From Morococcus cerebrosus (GTDB lineage Bacteria > Pseudomonadota > Gammaproteobacteria > Burkholderiales > Neisseriaceae), in NCBI RefSeq assembly GCF_022749515.1, contig NZ_CP094242.1, positions 1,922,001-1,986,000 of the forward strand: 64,000 nucleotides of DNA. Direction: 5' to 3'. The position numbers and the translations under genes are program-made. The notes below the pieces were generated by a model. That model was not told the DNA's origin. It saw only the letters and a list, made by a program, of their open reading frames with translations, and made no database searches. Position 1 is the stretch's first letter, and each line of letters opens with the position of its first letter. Positions 8,468-16,753 of the stretch are shown one piece after another.

Positions 8468-9961
8468 ATGCTTTCAGGAATCCCCATCCCGAAGGACGCC
8501 GTCCGTCCGCCCGAAACCGTGCTCGTCAACATTACGCCGCAGGAAACACGCGTGGCAGTGTTGGAAGAAAACAATATCTGCGAGCTGCACATCGAACGCA
8601 ACAGCGGCCACAGTCTGGTCGGCAATATTTATCTGGGCGTGGTGCGCCGCGTGCTGCCCGGCATGCAGAGTGCGTTCATCGACATCGGTTTGGAACGCGC
8701 GGCGTTTCTGCACATCGTTGATGTCCTCGAACAACGCCGTAACCCCGAAGAAACCCAACGTATCGAGCATATGCTGTTTGAAGGGCAGTCGGTTTTGGTG
8801 CAGGTCATCAAAGACCCGATTAACACCAAAGGCGCGCGTCTTTCCACTCAAATTTCGTTAGCGGGGCGTTTCCTCGTCCACCTTCCGCAGGAAGACCACA
8901 TCGGCATTTCCCAGCGCATCGAAGACGATGCCGAACGCAACAGCCTGCGCGAACGCCTGACTAATCTATTGCCCGAAGACGCGTGCCACGGCTACATCAT
9001 CCGCACCAACGCCGAAAACGCCACCGACGAGCAGCTTCTGTCCGACATCCACTACCTGACCAAAGTGTGGGAACACATTCAAGAACAAGCGAAAACTCAG
9101 CCGCCGGAAACCCTGCTGTATCAGGATTTGCCTTTGAGCCTGCGCGTGTTGCGCGACATGTTCAGCCTCGACACGCAGAAAATCCTCGTCGATTCAACCG
9201 AAAACCACCGCCGCATGACCCGTTTCGCCGAGCAATACGTCCACGGCGCATTGGGCAAGATAGAGCTGTTCAAAGGCGAACGCCCGCTGTTTGAAACCCA
9301 CAACGTCGAACAGGAAATCAGCCGCGCCCTGCAACCGCGCGTCAACCTCAACTTCGGCAGCTACCTGATTATCGAGTCCACCGAAGCCATGACCACGATA
9401 GACGTGAACACCGGCGGCTTCGTCGGCGCGCGCAACTTCGACGAAACCATCTTCCGCACCAACCTCGAAGCCTGCCACACCATCGCCCGCGAATTAAGGC
9501 TGCGCAACCTCGGCGGCATCATCATCATCGACTTCATCGACATGGCGCAGGAAGCGCACCGCGAAGCCGTGTTGCAAGAGCTTGCCAAAGCCCTCGCCTT
9601 CGACCGCACCCGCGTTACCCTCAACGGTTTCACCAGCTTGGGTTTGGTCGAGCTGACCCGCAAACGTTCGCGCGAAAACCTCAGCCAAATCCTCTGCGAA
9701 CCCTGCCCGTCCTGCCAAGGCAGGGGTCGTCTGAAAACGCCGCAGACCATCTGCTACGAAATCCAGCGCGAAATCGTCCGCGAAGCCCGCCGTTACGACG
9801 TGCAGTCCTTCCGCATCCTCGCCGCGCCCAACGTCATCGACCTCTTCCTCGACGAAGAGTCGCAATCGCTGGCGATGCTCATCGACTTTATCGGCAAACC
9901 GATTTCGCTGGCAGTCGAAACCGCCTACACGCAGGAACAATACGATATTGTGTTGCTGTAA
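8468..9961 (+). CDS. rng: Ribonuclease G
   Basis: RNase G (CafA) is an endoribonuclease of the RNase E/G family that matures the 16S rRNA 5' end and cleaves some mRNAs. The 497-residue protein has an N-terminal S1 domain (NIYLGVVRRVLPGMQSAFID), the catalytic metal-site motifs TTIDVNTGG (Asp312) and IIIIDFIDM (Asp355), and a Zn-link CPSC (Cys413 and Cys416). It lacks the long RNase E scaffold tail. A near-perfect DUS (GGGTCGTCTGAA) lies in frame just after the Zn-link, encoding part of GRLKTP. RBS AGGAAC precedes the start. Confidence 0.95.
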   Translation: MLSGIPIPKDAVRPPETVLVNITPQETRVAVLEENNICELHIERNSGHSLVGNIYLGVVRRVLPGMQSAFIDIGLERAAFLHIVDVLEQRRNPEETQRIEHMLFEGQSVLVQVIKDPINTKGARLSTQISLAGRFLVHLPQEDHIGISQRIEDDAERNSLRERLTNLLPEDACHGYIIRTNAENATDEQLLSDIHYLTKVWEHIQEQAKTQPPETLLYQDLPLSLRVLRDMFSLDTQKILVDSTENHRRMTRFAEQYVHGALGKIELFKGERPLFETHNVEQEISRALQPRVNLNFGSYLIIESTEAMTTIDVNTGGFVGARNFDETIFRTNLEACHTIARELRLRNLGGIIIIDFIDMAQEAHREAVLQELAKALAFDRTRVTLNGFTSLGLVELTRKRSRENLSQILCEPCPSCQGRGRLKTPQTICYEIQREIVREARRYDVQSFRILAAPNVIDLFLDEESQSLAMLIDFIGKPISLAVETAYTQEQYDIVLL

Positions 9962-9965
9962 AGAC

Positions 9966-10010
9966 AAAAGGTCGTCTGAAAACGGAATCGGGGTTTTCAG
10001 ACGACCTTTT
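9966..10010 (+). terminator. Inverted DUS pair, terminator of rng
   Basis: AAAAGGTCGTCTGAAAAC and GTTTTCAGACGACCTTTT face each other 5 bases after the stop. Confidence 0.85.
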
Positions 10011-10118
10011 GGCAAAATCGGCAGACCATTCAAACGCAGTATTCCTTTAGAAGAAAATGTCCACCATACCCGGCAGAACCCACGCCGAAGGAAACCCAAT
10101 CAAGTACGGAAAAGCAAC

Positions 10119-10160
10119 AAAAGGTCGTCTGAAAACCAGCCGCCCCTTTCAGACGACCTC
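10119..10160 (+). terminator. Second inverted DUS pair between rng and misR
   Basis: AAAAGGTCGTCTGAAA and TTTCAGACGACCT form a stem about 110 bases after the first pair. No gene lies between the two hairpins. Confidence 0.6.
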
Positions 10161-10218
10161 CCGCTAAACCCCTCCTAATTTTCCCCTGCTATCCTTCCCG
10201 CTGATTAAGGAGAACACC

Positions 10219-10890
10219 ATGCGCGTATTGCTTGCAGAAGACGACAATATGATTGCCCAAGCCGTAGCCGCCAACCTCAAAGACAGCGGCTATGCCGTCG
10301 ATTGGGTCAAAAACGGCAGCCAAGTTTCTACCGCCCTTCAGGCGCAGAACTACGACTTGCTGCTGCTCGACCTCGGCCTGCCCGGCAAAGACGGGTTGGA
10401 CGTCCTCACCCAAATCCGACACGAAGGCAGCCAAACCCCCGTCCTCATCGTTACCGCCCGCGACGACCTCCACAGCCGCCTCAACGGACTGGACGGCGGC
10501 GCCGACGACTACATCGTCAAACCCTTCGACATGGCGGAGCTGCAAGCCCGTATGCGCGCCGTCCTGCGCCGCCACAGCGGCCACAGCCAAACCCTATTAA
10601 CCAACGGCGCGCTCACCCTCAACCCCGCCACCTACCAAGTCGAAGTCAAAGGACAAGACAAACCCGTCCTCCTGAGCAACAAAGAATTTGCCGTTCTCCA
10701 AGCCCTGATGATGCGTCCTGGCATCATCCTCTCCCGCAGCGACCTTGAAGACAAAATCTACGGCTGGGGCGAAGAAGTCGAGAGCAACGCCGTCGATTTC
10801 CTCATCCACGCCCTACGCAAAAAGCTCGGCAAAGAACACATCCAAAACGTACGCGGCGTAGGCTGGCTGGTCGCCAAAGAGGTCGTCTGA
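10219..10890 (+). CDS. misR: OmpR-family response regulator, MisR-like
   Basis: The 223-residue protein has a receiver domain (acidic pocket Glu7-Asp9, phospho-acceptor Asp51 in LLLLDLGLPG, Lys in VKPFD) and a C-terminal winged-helix DNA-binding domain (SNKEFAVLQAL ... SNAVDFLIHALRKKLG, ending RGVGWLVAKEVV). MisR/MisS is the neisserial two-component system linked to envelope and antimicrobial-peptide responses. The stop codon TGA is the TGA of an embedded DUS (GAGGTCGTCTGA), so the last codons Val-Val-stop are DUS-encoded. RBS AAGGAG. The kinase gene follows after a Correia element. Confidence 0.85.
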   Translation: MRVLLAEDDNMIAQAVAANLKDSGYAVDWVKNGSQVSTALQAQNYDLLLLDLGLPGKDGLDVLTQIRHEGSQTPVLIVTARDDLHSRLNGLDGGADDYIVKPFDMAELQARMRAVLRRHSGHSQTLLTNGALTLNPATYQVEVKGQDKPVLLSNKEFAVLQALMMRPGIILSRSDLEDKIYGWGEEVESNAVDFLIHALRKKLGKEHIQNVRGVGWLVAKEVV

Positions 10891-10932
10891 AACCCCAATC
10901 CGCGCATCCATGCCCGCCCATGCCATAATCAA

Positions 10933-11089
10933 TATAGTGGATTAACTTTAAATCAGGACAAGGCGACGAAGCCGCAGACAGTACAGATAGTACGGAACCG
11001 ATTCACTTGGTGCTTCAGCACCTTAGAGAATCGTTCTCTTTGAGCTAAGGCGAGGCAACGCCGTACCGGTTTAAAGTTAATCCACTATA
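10933..11089. repeat. Correia element, long (157 bp) form, inside the misR-misS operon
   Basis: Ends TATAGTGGATTAACTTTAAA and ...TTAATCCACTATA, with the full internal block. It fills most of the 231-bp gap between regulator and kinase genes that would normally be closely spaced. Confidence 0.95.
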
Positions 11090-11121
11090 ACAAAACCTAA
11101 AACAGCCTCACCAAACACACT

Positions 11122-12456
11122 ATGCATCACTTTATCCAGACCCTCAAACAATCCCTGCAAGTCCGTATCAGCATCGCCCTGATACTGATGTTCCTGCCTT
11201 TGTCCATCATCGCAGGCGCATTCTCCTATTACCAAACCTACCATGAAGCCGAAGAGCTTCAGGACGACCTGTTGCGCCAAACCGCCGCCTATATCAACCC
11301 CAAAACCACCGACTACACACAAATAGGCAGCGAAAACCACATCCTCATCCAAACCTTCGGACAAGAAGACACCGTCCCCCTGTCCGACACACTCGGCGAA
11401 GGATTCCACACCATCAAAGGCAGCGTTGATGACGACGACGATGACGATGATGACGACGAATACCGCGCCTACATCCGCCAAACCCCGCAAGGCAAAATCG
11501 CCGTACTCCAAGAAACCGAATACCGCGACGACCTCGCCGCCACCGCCGCCTACCAAAGCGTCCTCCCGCTGCTCATCGCCCTGCCCCTCATGATCCTGCT
11601 GACCGTGTGGATCACCTACCGCGCCATGCGCCCCGTCAAAACCCTTTCCGCCTCCCTCGGCAAACGCCGTTCAGACGACCTCTCGCCGCTGGACGGAGAA
11701 GGCGTGCCCAGCGAAATACAAGGCTTCGTTACCGCCATCAACCAACTGCTGCAACGCACAGGCGAAAACATCCGCCGCCAGCAACGCTTCATCGCCGATG
11801 CCGCCCACGAACTGCGCAGCCCCCTGACCGCCCTCTCCCTTCAGGCAGAACGGCTCACCAAGCTGCCCCAATCGGACGAAGCCCGCGAACAGACCGGACT
11901 CATTCTCCAAAGCATACAGCGCAACCGCCACCTGCTCGAGCAGCTCCTGACCCACGCCCGTGCCCAAGGCTCCGAAACTCAACGCAACCTGACCGACATC
12001 AGCCTGCAAGCCCAGTTCCGCCGCGTGCTACAAGAACTCATGCCCCTTGCCCTCAACAAACAGCAAGACATCGGCGTCGCCGTCGAAAACGACCTCCGCA
12101 TCCGTGCCGACGACACCGAAATCTACACCCTCATCAAAACCTTCACCGACAACGCCATCCGCTACACCCCCGCAGGCGGCCGCATCGACATAGGTTTCAG
12201 CGAGACCCCGACCACCCTTACCATCTGGGTGGAAGACGACGGTCCCGGCATTCCCGCCGCCGAACGCAGCCGCGTAACCGACGCTTTCTACCGCATACTC
12301 GGCACGGAACAACAAGGCACCGGACTCGGACTCTCCATCGCCGACGCCATCGCCAAACGCTACGGCGGCAAACTCATCCTCGCCGACAGCCGCAACTTCG
12401 CCCACGGCCTGCTGATACAGGCGGAACTCAACAAGCAACTGCTGCAAGCAGACTAA
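11122..12456 (+). CDS. misS: Sensor histidine kinase, MisS-like, with a poly-aspartate tract
   Basis: The 444-residue protein has TM1 (about residues 15-35), a periplasmic region (about 36-145), TM2 (about 146-166), a linker, a dimerisation/phospho-acceptor helix with His229 in AAHELRSPLTAL, and an ATPase domain (DNAIRYTPAGG, EDDGPGIP, GTGLGLSIADAI). It should phosphorylate the adjacent MisR-like regulator. Unusually, residues 103-112 of the periplasmic region are ten consecutive Asp, followed by Glu. The RBS is weak. A DUS (TTCAGACGACCT) lies in frame just after TM2. Confidence 0.87.
   Translation: MHHFIQTLKQSLQVRISIALILMFLPLSIIAGAFSYYQTYHEAEELQDDLLRQTAAYINPKTTDYTQIGSENHILIQTFGQEDTVPLSDTLGEGFHTIKGSVDDDDDDDDDDEYRAYIRQTPQGKIAVLQETEYRDDLAATAAYQSVLPLLIALPLMILLTVWITYRAMRPVKTLSASLGKRRSDDLSPLDGEGVPSEIQGFVTAINQLLQRTGENIRRQQRFIADAAHELRSPLTALSLQAERLTKLPQSDEAREQTGLILQSIQRNRHLLEQLLTHARAQGSETQRNLTDISLQAQFRRVLQELMPLALNKQQDIGVAVENDLRIRADDTEIYTLIKTFTDNAIRYTPAGGRIDIGFSETPTTLTIWVEDDGPGIPAAERSRVTDAFYRILGTEQQGTGLGLSIADAIAKRYGGKLILADSRNFAHGLLIQAELNKQLLQAD
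11428..11457 (+). repeat. GAY codon tract encoding ten aspartates in MisS
   Basis: Ten GAC/GAT codons in a row are flanked by GTT and GAA. The codon mix is irregular, which limits but does not exclude triplet slippage. Confidence 0.9.
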
Positions 12457-12463
12457 ACAAAAC

Positions 12464-12507
12464 AAAAAGGTCGTCTGAAATCCGTTTTCAGACGACCTTC
12501 TTTATTT
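12464..12507. terminator. Inverted DUS pair between misS and fabG
   Basis: AAAAGGTCGTCTGAAA and TTTTCAGACGACCTTCTTT sit between two convergent genes and can serve both. Confidence 0.8.
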
Positions 12508-12518
12508 TCCAAGCCGAA

Positions 12519-13265
12519 TCAAGGCATCAACATGCCGCCGTTGACGTGCAGCGTTTGACCGGTGATGTATTTCGCTTGGTCGGAAGCGAGGAACAAGACC
12601 GCATCGGCGATGTCCTGCGCTTCGCCGAATTTGCCCAACGAAGTTTGCGCTTCGAAGGTTTTGCGGGTTTCTTCAGGCAGGGCGCGGGTCATGTCGGTAT
12701 CGATAAAGCCTGGTGCGACGCAGTTGACGGTAATGCCGCGGCTGCCGACTTCGCGCGCCATGGATTTGGAGAAACCGATCAAGCCTGCTTTTGCCGCGGC
12801 ATAGTTGGTCTGACCGGCATTACCCATCACGCCGACAACGGATGTAATGTTGATGATGCGGCCGGCACGTTGCTTCATCATGCCGCGCAAGACGGCTTTA
12901 GAGGCGCGGAACACGGATTTGAGGTTAACCTGCATGATGTCGTCCCACTCTTCTTCTTTCATACGCATCAGGAGGTTGTCGCGGGTGATGCCGGCGTTGT
13001 TGACCAGAATATCCAATTTGCCGAATTCTTTCTCGATGTCGGCAATCAGGTTTTCGATGGTTTCAGGTTCGGCAGAATTCAAAGCACGGCCTTCGCCGCC
13101 CCATTGCGCCAAGCGCTCGCTAATCGCTGCCGCGCCGCTTTCGCTGGTTGCCGTACCGATGACTTTGGCACCAGCCGCCGCCAGCGTGTCGGCAATCGCC
13201 GCGCCGATACCGCGCGATGCGCCTGTTACCAATGCGACTTTGCCGCTTAAATCTTGTGTGCTCAT
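12519..13265 (-). CDS. fabG: 3-oxoacyl-[acyl-carrier-protein] reductase
   Basis: FabG is the NADPH-dependent reductase of type II fatty-acid elongation. The 248-residue short-chain dehydrogenase shows the nucleotide motif TGASRGIG, NNAGITRDNLLMRM, and the catalytic triad in NITSVVG ... NYAAAK (Ser, Tyr, Lys), ending TLHVNGGMLMP. RBS AAGGAAG precedes the start. The related gene fabD lies 11 kb upstream on the same strand; in the pathogenic neisseriae fab genes and an MsbA-type exporter are near neighbours, so the intervening DNA looks inserted. Confidence 0.95.
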   Translation of the reverse strand: MSTQDLSGKVALVTGASRGIGAAIADTLAAAGAKVIGTATSESGAAAISERLAQWGGEGRALNSAEPETIENLIADIEKEFGKLDILVNNAGITRDNLLMRMKEEEWDDIMQVNLKSVFRASKAVLRGMMKQRAGRIINITSVVGVMGNAGQTNYAAAKAGLIGFSKSMAREVGSRGITVNCVAPGFIDTDMTRALPEETRKTFEAQTSLGKFGEAQDIADAVLFLASDQAKYITGQTLHVNGGMLMP

Positions 13266-13355
13266 GTTTACTTCCTTGTTTTGGGAATGGAGTCTGTTGA
13301 TTTCAGACGACCTTATAGCATAAATAGTGTGATGAATCTAATTTTTGAGGTCCTT

Positions 13356-14429
13356 GGATTCGGATTTCAAGTGCAACACTAGGGTACCAGTGGTTGGAAC
13401 AGATTTAAGAATAAAACACTTGGCGTTTCGTAGCCAAGTGTTTTTCTCGGCCGGTGGTTCAACTCATCTTGAACCCTGCGTATCTCCCGATCGCTGATGT
13501 TTCGGAAATCGGTTTGTTTGGGGAAATATTGCCGGATGAGTCCATTGGTGTTCTCATTCAGCCCTTTCTCCCAAGAATGGTAAGGGCGGCAAAAATAGGT
13601 TTTCGCCTTCAATGCTTTGGCTATTTTGGTGTGTTGGTAGAACTCTTTGCCGTTATCCATGGTGATGGTGTGGACTCTGGCTTTATATGCCTTTAATACC
13701 CTAATGGCCGCCCGGGCAGTGTCTTCGGCTTTTAAGTTCTTTAATTTGCAGATGATGGTGTAGCGGGTAACGCGTTCGACCAAGGTCAATAACGCGCTTT
13801 TCTGATTTTTGCCGACGATGGTGTCGGCCTCCCAATCGCCGATGCGGGTTTTCTGGTCGACGATAGCAGGTCGGTTCTCTATGCCGACGCGGTTGGGCAC
13901 TTTGCCTCTGGTCCATGTGCTGCCGTAGCGTTTGCGGTAGGGTTTGCTGCATATTCTGAGATGTTGCCACAAAGTGCCGCCGTTGCTTTTGTCTTGGCGA
14001 AGGTAGCGGTAAACGGTGCTGTGATGGAGTGTGATCCCGTGGTGTTTATGCAGGTAGGCACATACTTGTTCGGGACTGAGTTTGCGGCGGATAAGGGTGT
14101 CGATGTGTTGAACCAGCTGCGAATCGAGCTTATAGGGTTTTCGCCGGTGCTGTTTGGTCAGCCGGCTTTGCTTCTGTGCTTTTTCGGCGCTGTATTGCTG
14201 CCCTTGGATGCAGTGCCGCTTGATTTCGCGGCTGATGGTGCTTTTGTGGCGGTTGAGCTGTTTGGCGATTTCGGCGATGGTGCAGTGGCGGGACAGGTAT
14301 TGGATATGGTATCGTTCGTCTTGGGTCAGTTGTGTGTAGCTCATGGCAATCTTTCTTGCAGGAAAGGCCGTATGCTACCGCATACTGGCCTTTTTCTGTT
14401 ATGGAAAGTTGCACTTCAAATGCGAATCC
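13356..14429 (-). mobile_element. IS30-family insertion sequence, copy 1 (1074 bp)
   Basis: Terminal repeats GGATTCGGATTTCAAGTG and (inverted) CACTTCAAATGCGAATCC agree except at two positions in 22. One intact transposase gene fills the element. The right end touches a DUS (GTCGTCTGAA). No clear target duplication was found. IS1655 of meningococcus belongs to this family; identity to it was not tested. Confidence 0.9.
13379..14344 (-). CDS. IS30-family transposase, copy 1
   Basis: The 321-residue protein has an N-terminal helix-turn-helix with the family signature (IAEIAKQLNRHKSTISREIK) and a DDE core: DWEADTIVG, TMDNGKEF and the Glu in NENTNGLIRQYFP. It catalyses cut-and-paste/circle transposition between the element's terminal repeats. 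It is full length and looks functional. It differs from copy 2 (22514-23479) at only a handful of residues, for example Ser2/Gly2 and His20/Tyr20. Confidence 0.95.
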   Translation of the reverse strand: MSYTQLTQDERYHIQYLSRHCTIAEIAKQLNRHKSTISREIKRHCIQGQQYSAEKAQKQSRLTKQHRRKPYKLDSQLVQHIDTLIRRKLSPEQVCAYLHKHHGITLHHSTVYRYLRQDKSNGGTLWQHLRICSKPYRKRYGSTWTRGKVPNRVGIENRPAIVDQKTRIGDWEADTIVGKNQKSALLTLVERVTRYTIICKLKNLKAEDTARAAIRVLKAYKARVHTITMDNGKEFYQHTKIAKALKAKTYFCRPYHSWEKGLNENTNGLIRQYFPKQTDFRNISDREIRRVQDELNHRPRKTLGYETPSVLFLNLFQPLVP

Positions 14430-14468
14430 GCCGTCGTCTGAAACAAAATAAGAAGCCTCCGTATTGTC

Positions 14469-14488
14469 ATTCCCGCACAGGCGGGAAT
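14469..14488. repeat. dRS3 repeat
   Basis: ATTCCCGCACAGGCGGGAAT fits the neisserial dRS3 pattern ATTCCC-N8-GGGAAT. It lies between the IS30 right end and the glycosyltransferase gene, flanked by two DUS. Confidence 0.9.
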
Positions 14489-14549
14489 GATAGTGCAGGC
14501 ATTGCCTATTTTATCTGCTATATCGGCAAATTTCAGACGACCTCTCCGT

Positions 14550-15590
14550 TTATTCGGGCAGGGTTATTTTTTGATGGGGCGGTATGTCTAGAATATAGCG
14601 CAACCAGTTGCCGAAACTGTATTTTTGGTAGATTTCGGGCGACAGTTCGCAGTAGGGTTTGGCGACAAATTCTGCCAAACCGTTCAAACTTTTACCATCC
14701 CAAACGAAGATGTTGTCGGGGTGGTAGAAATCGTATTTTTTGATTTCGGCGTTGGTGGTAATCAGTTTTTTGCGGTAACCGAGGGCTTCGAAGGGGCGGA
14801 ACGAGAGGCCGTTGTGAACGGGTGTTTTGAAATCTATCAGGATTTTTGCCTGTTTGGCGGCTTCGAGGTTGTCTGCGAAACTTCTGACGCCGATGAAGAT
14901 TTTGATGTTTTCCGTAGGATAAAAACGGCGGAGGGTATCTACATCGGTATTCAAACAGCCGATATTGAAGTCGAGCTTCCAGCCCAGCGTTTCGGCCGCT
15001 TTGCCGAACGCGGAAATAATCGGGGCGCGGTCGGGCATATGCCAGCCGATGAAATAGAAATCGTTGGGCGGGTTTTCTGGCAGGTTGACGTCGTGGTCGA
15101 AATAGAAGTTGGTGGTCGGCAGGAAGGGATGTTTTGGATTTCGCATATCGGCGGGATCAAAAACGTAAATACGGTCGAACCGGTCAGCGCAATCCCAAAT
15201 AGCCGGAAAGCGATTGATACCGTCCCATTGGTAGTTGACCATACTGCCGGGACGGGTATGGCGTTTAATCATATCTAGAAACTCAGGCGAGTAGATGTCG
15301 CCGCGAATAAACAGGGCGTAATCCGCCTTGCCGTGCGCTGCCAGTTTGTTTTCGACGTCTCGGATTAATTGGGCGGATTTAAAGTCTTTTTTGGCATTCT
15401 TGTCCCGCAGCACCAGTTGTCTGAATTTGACTTTCAGACGACTGGAAAGGGAAGGATAGCGGAAATTCAGGTTGTCCATGACGACGCTGACGACGTTGAA
15501 GCCGTGATGATTTAAGGCGGCTTCGATGACGCGGTAGATTTGGTTGTCGGAGGGCATCCCCAAGATAATCGTTTTTTGTTCGGTCGTCAT
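14550..15590 (-). CDS. Putative glycosyltransferase, first of a tandem paralogous pair
   Basis: The 346-residue protein has no signal peptide or TM segment. The body is Rossmann-like: TIILGMPSDNQIYRVIEAAL at the N-terminus, VNYQWDGINRFPAIWD in the middle, and a C-terminal block GLSFRPFEALGYRKKLITTN ... DFYHPDNIFVWDGKSLNGL. The conserved Glu in FEALGYRKKLIT resembles the sugar-nucleotide-binding part of GT-B enzymes (CgeB-like), so I infer a cytoplasmic glycosyltransferase. No substrate can be assigned. It shares many motifs with its upstream neighbour (15600-16610), 9 bases away, and follows a 1203-residue multi-glycosyltransferase. Confidence 0.6.
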   Translation of the reverse strand: MTTEQKTIILGMPSDNQIYRVIEAALNHHGFNVVSVVMDNLNFRYPSLSSRLKVKFRQLVLRDKNAKKDFKSAQLIRDVENKLAAHGKADYALFIRGDIYSPEFLDMIKRHTRPGSMVNYQWDGINRFPAIWDCADRFDRIYVFDPADMRNPKHPFLPTTNFYFDHDVNLPENPPNDFYFIGWHMPDRAPIISAFGKAAETLGWKLDFNIGCLNTDVDTLRRFYPTENIKIFIGVRSFADNLEAAKQAKILIDFKTPVHNGLSFRPFEALGYRKKLITTNAEIKKYDFYHPDNIFVWDGKSLNGLAEFVAKPYCELSPEIYQKYSFGNWLRYILDIPPHQKITLPE

Positions 15591-15599
15591 GGTATCTAT

Positions 15600-16610
15600 T
15601 TATGCTTCGTCTGATATGTCGAGGATTCGGCGGACCCAGTTGCCGAAGGCGTATTTGTTTTTTATTTCTTCGGAAACGGGATGGTAAGGTCGTCTGAAAA
15701 AGTCTTCCAACCCATCAAGGCTTTCTCCATCCCAAATAAAGATGTTGTCGGGATGATAGAAGTCGCATTCCGTTACTGCCTGATTGCTGGTAATCAGTTT
15801 TTTGTCGAAACACAGGGCGTCGAATACGCGGAAAGACAAGCCGTAATTTTCAAATTGGACAAAATCGACGACTGCCAGACAGTTTTTGACCTTTTGCAGG
15901 TTTTGCTCAAAGCTTAGGATACTTTGTCTGTCTAAATAGGTAATACCGTCGTTGCCAAAAATTTTACTTGCGCGGTCGTCTTTGCAGTAGATATGGAAAT
16001 CCAAAGGCAATCCCAGCTTGCGTGCTTCATTAAGAAAAACGGAGGTTTGATGTTCTCTGCCTGCTTCGTAGCCGCCTAAAAAATAAAGACCTTCCGTTTT
16101 TCCGTTTCCCTCAATGGGAAAATCGAAATAGAAATTGGTGGTTGCTTTAAAACGGTGTTGGGGGTATTTCTCCACATCGTTTTTATTGAACACCCAGCAG
16201 CGGTCAAAATAGGGCAGATATTCGATGATGTCGGGGAAACGGTCGATACCGTCCCATTGGTAGTTGACACATACTTTGCTATGCTCACGAACAGCAGAAA
16301 TAATTTCTTTGGGATAAATATTGGCGCGAATACAAAGAGCATAGTCTGCTTTGTTTCCTTCCAATGTAGCCAGTTTTTCGGTTATCTGTTTCTGATAGCG
16401 GGCATATTTCAGTTTTTTCTTATAATCTCCGTCTTTTTTAATGTGTTTATGATACAAACCGAGAATACGGCAGCCTATGTGCGGATAGTATGAGTCCCTG
16501 TCGTCGTAACAGAGATTGATGACATTGAAGCCGTGGAAGCGCAGATTTTTTTCTATGCACTTATCCAACCCGTACATATATGGGGCGACCAGTATGATGG
16601 TTTTGTTCAT
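15600..16610 (-). CDS. Putative glycosyltransferase, second of a tandem paralogous pair
   Basis: The 336-residue paralogue of the gene at 14550-15590 shares YALCIRANIYPKE, VNYQWDGIDRFPDI, TTNFYFDF, GLSFRVFDALCFDKKLIT, DFYHPDNIFIWDGESLDGL and FGNWVRRILDI. It lacks membrane segments. Its DNA is more AT-rich than the neighbouring fab and msb genes, which suggests later acquisition. Function is inferred as a GT-B-type sugar transferase from the C-terminal block and the genomic setting; no named family was recognised with certainty. The gene pair is likely co-transcribed from the direction of the large glycosyltransferase gene. Confidence 0.6.
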   Translation of the reverse strand: MNKTIILVAPYMYGLDKCIEKNLRFHGFNVINLCYDDRDSYYPHIGCRILGLYHKHIKKDGDYKKKLKYARYQKQITEKLATLEGNKADYALCIRANIYPKEIISAVREHSKVCVNYQWDGIDRFPDIIEYLPYFDRCWVFNKNDVEKYPQHRFKATTNFYFDFPIEGNGKTEGLYFLGGYEAGREHQTSVFLNEARKLGLPLDFHIYCKDDRASKIFGNDGITYLDRQSILSFEQNLQKVKNCLAVVDFVQFENYGLSFRVFDALCFDKKLITSNQAVTECDFYHPDNIFIWDGESLDGLEDFFRRPYHPVSEEIKNKYAFGNWVRRILDISDEA

Positions 16611-16670
16611 GATTAAGATGTGATGCGGTTAATATCAAGTGCTTCAATGCAGTGAAAATTAGTTTAGACA

Positions 16671-16710
16671 AAACAACGCCGTACGGGTTCAAAGTTCATT
16701 CTCTGTCATT
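16671..16710. repeat. Degenerate half of a Correia element
   Basis: ACAACGCCGTACGGGTTCAA is close to the Correia end GCAACGCCGTACTGGTTTAA; the terminal ATCCACTATA is eroded and the other half is missing. Confidence 0.45.
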
Positions 16711-16753
16711 TTCAGATGACCTTTGCTGCCATCGAAAGGGTCGTCTGAAAACA

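Noticed and set aside
11607..13250. 547-codon plus-strand open frame
   Set aside because: It runs across misS in another frame and then antisense to fabG; Arg/His/Pro-rich first half and no family.
13340..13380. Target duplication around IS30-family copy 1
   Set aside because: Left (GGTCCTT) and right (GCCGTCG) flanks do not match, so no duplication can be claimed.
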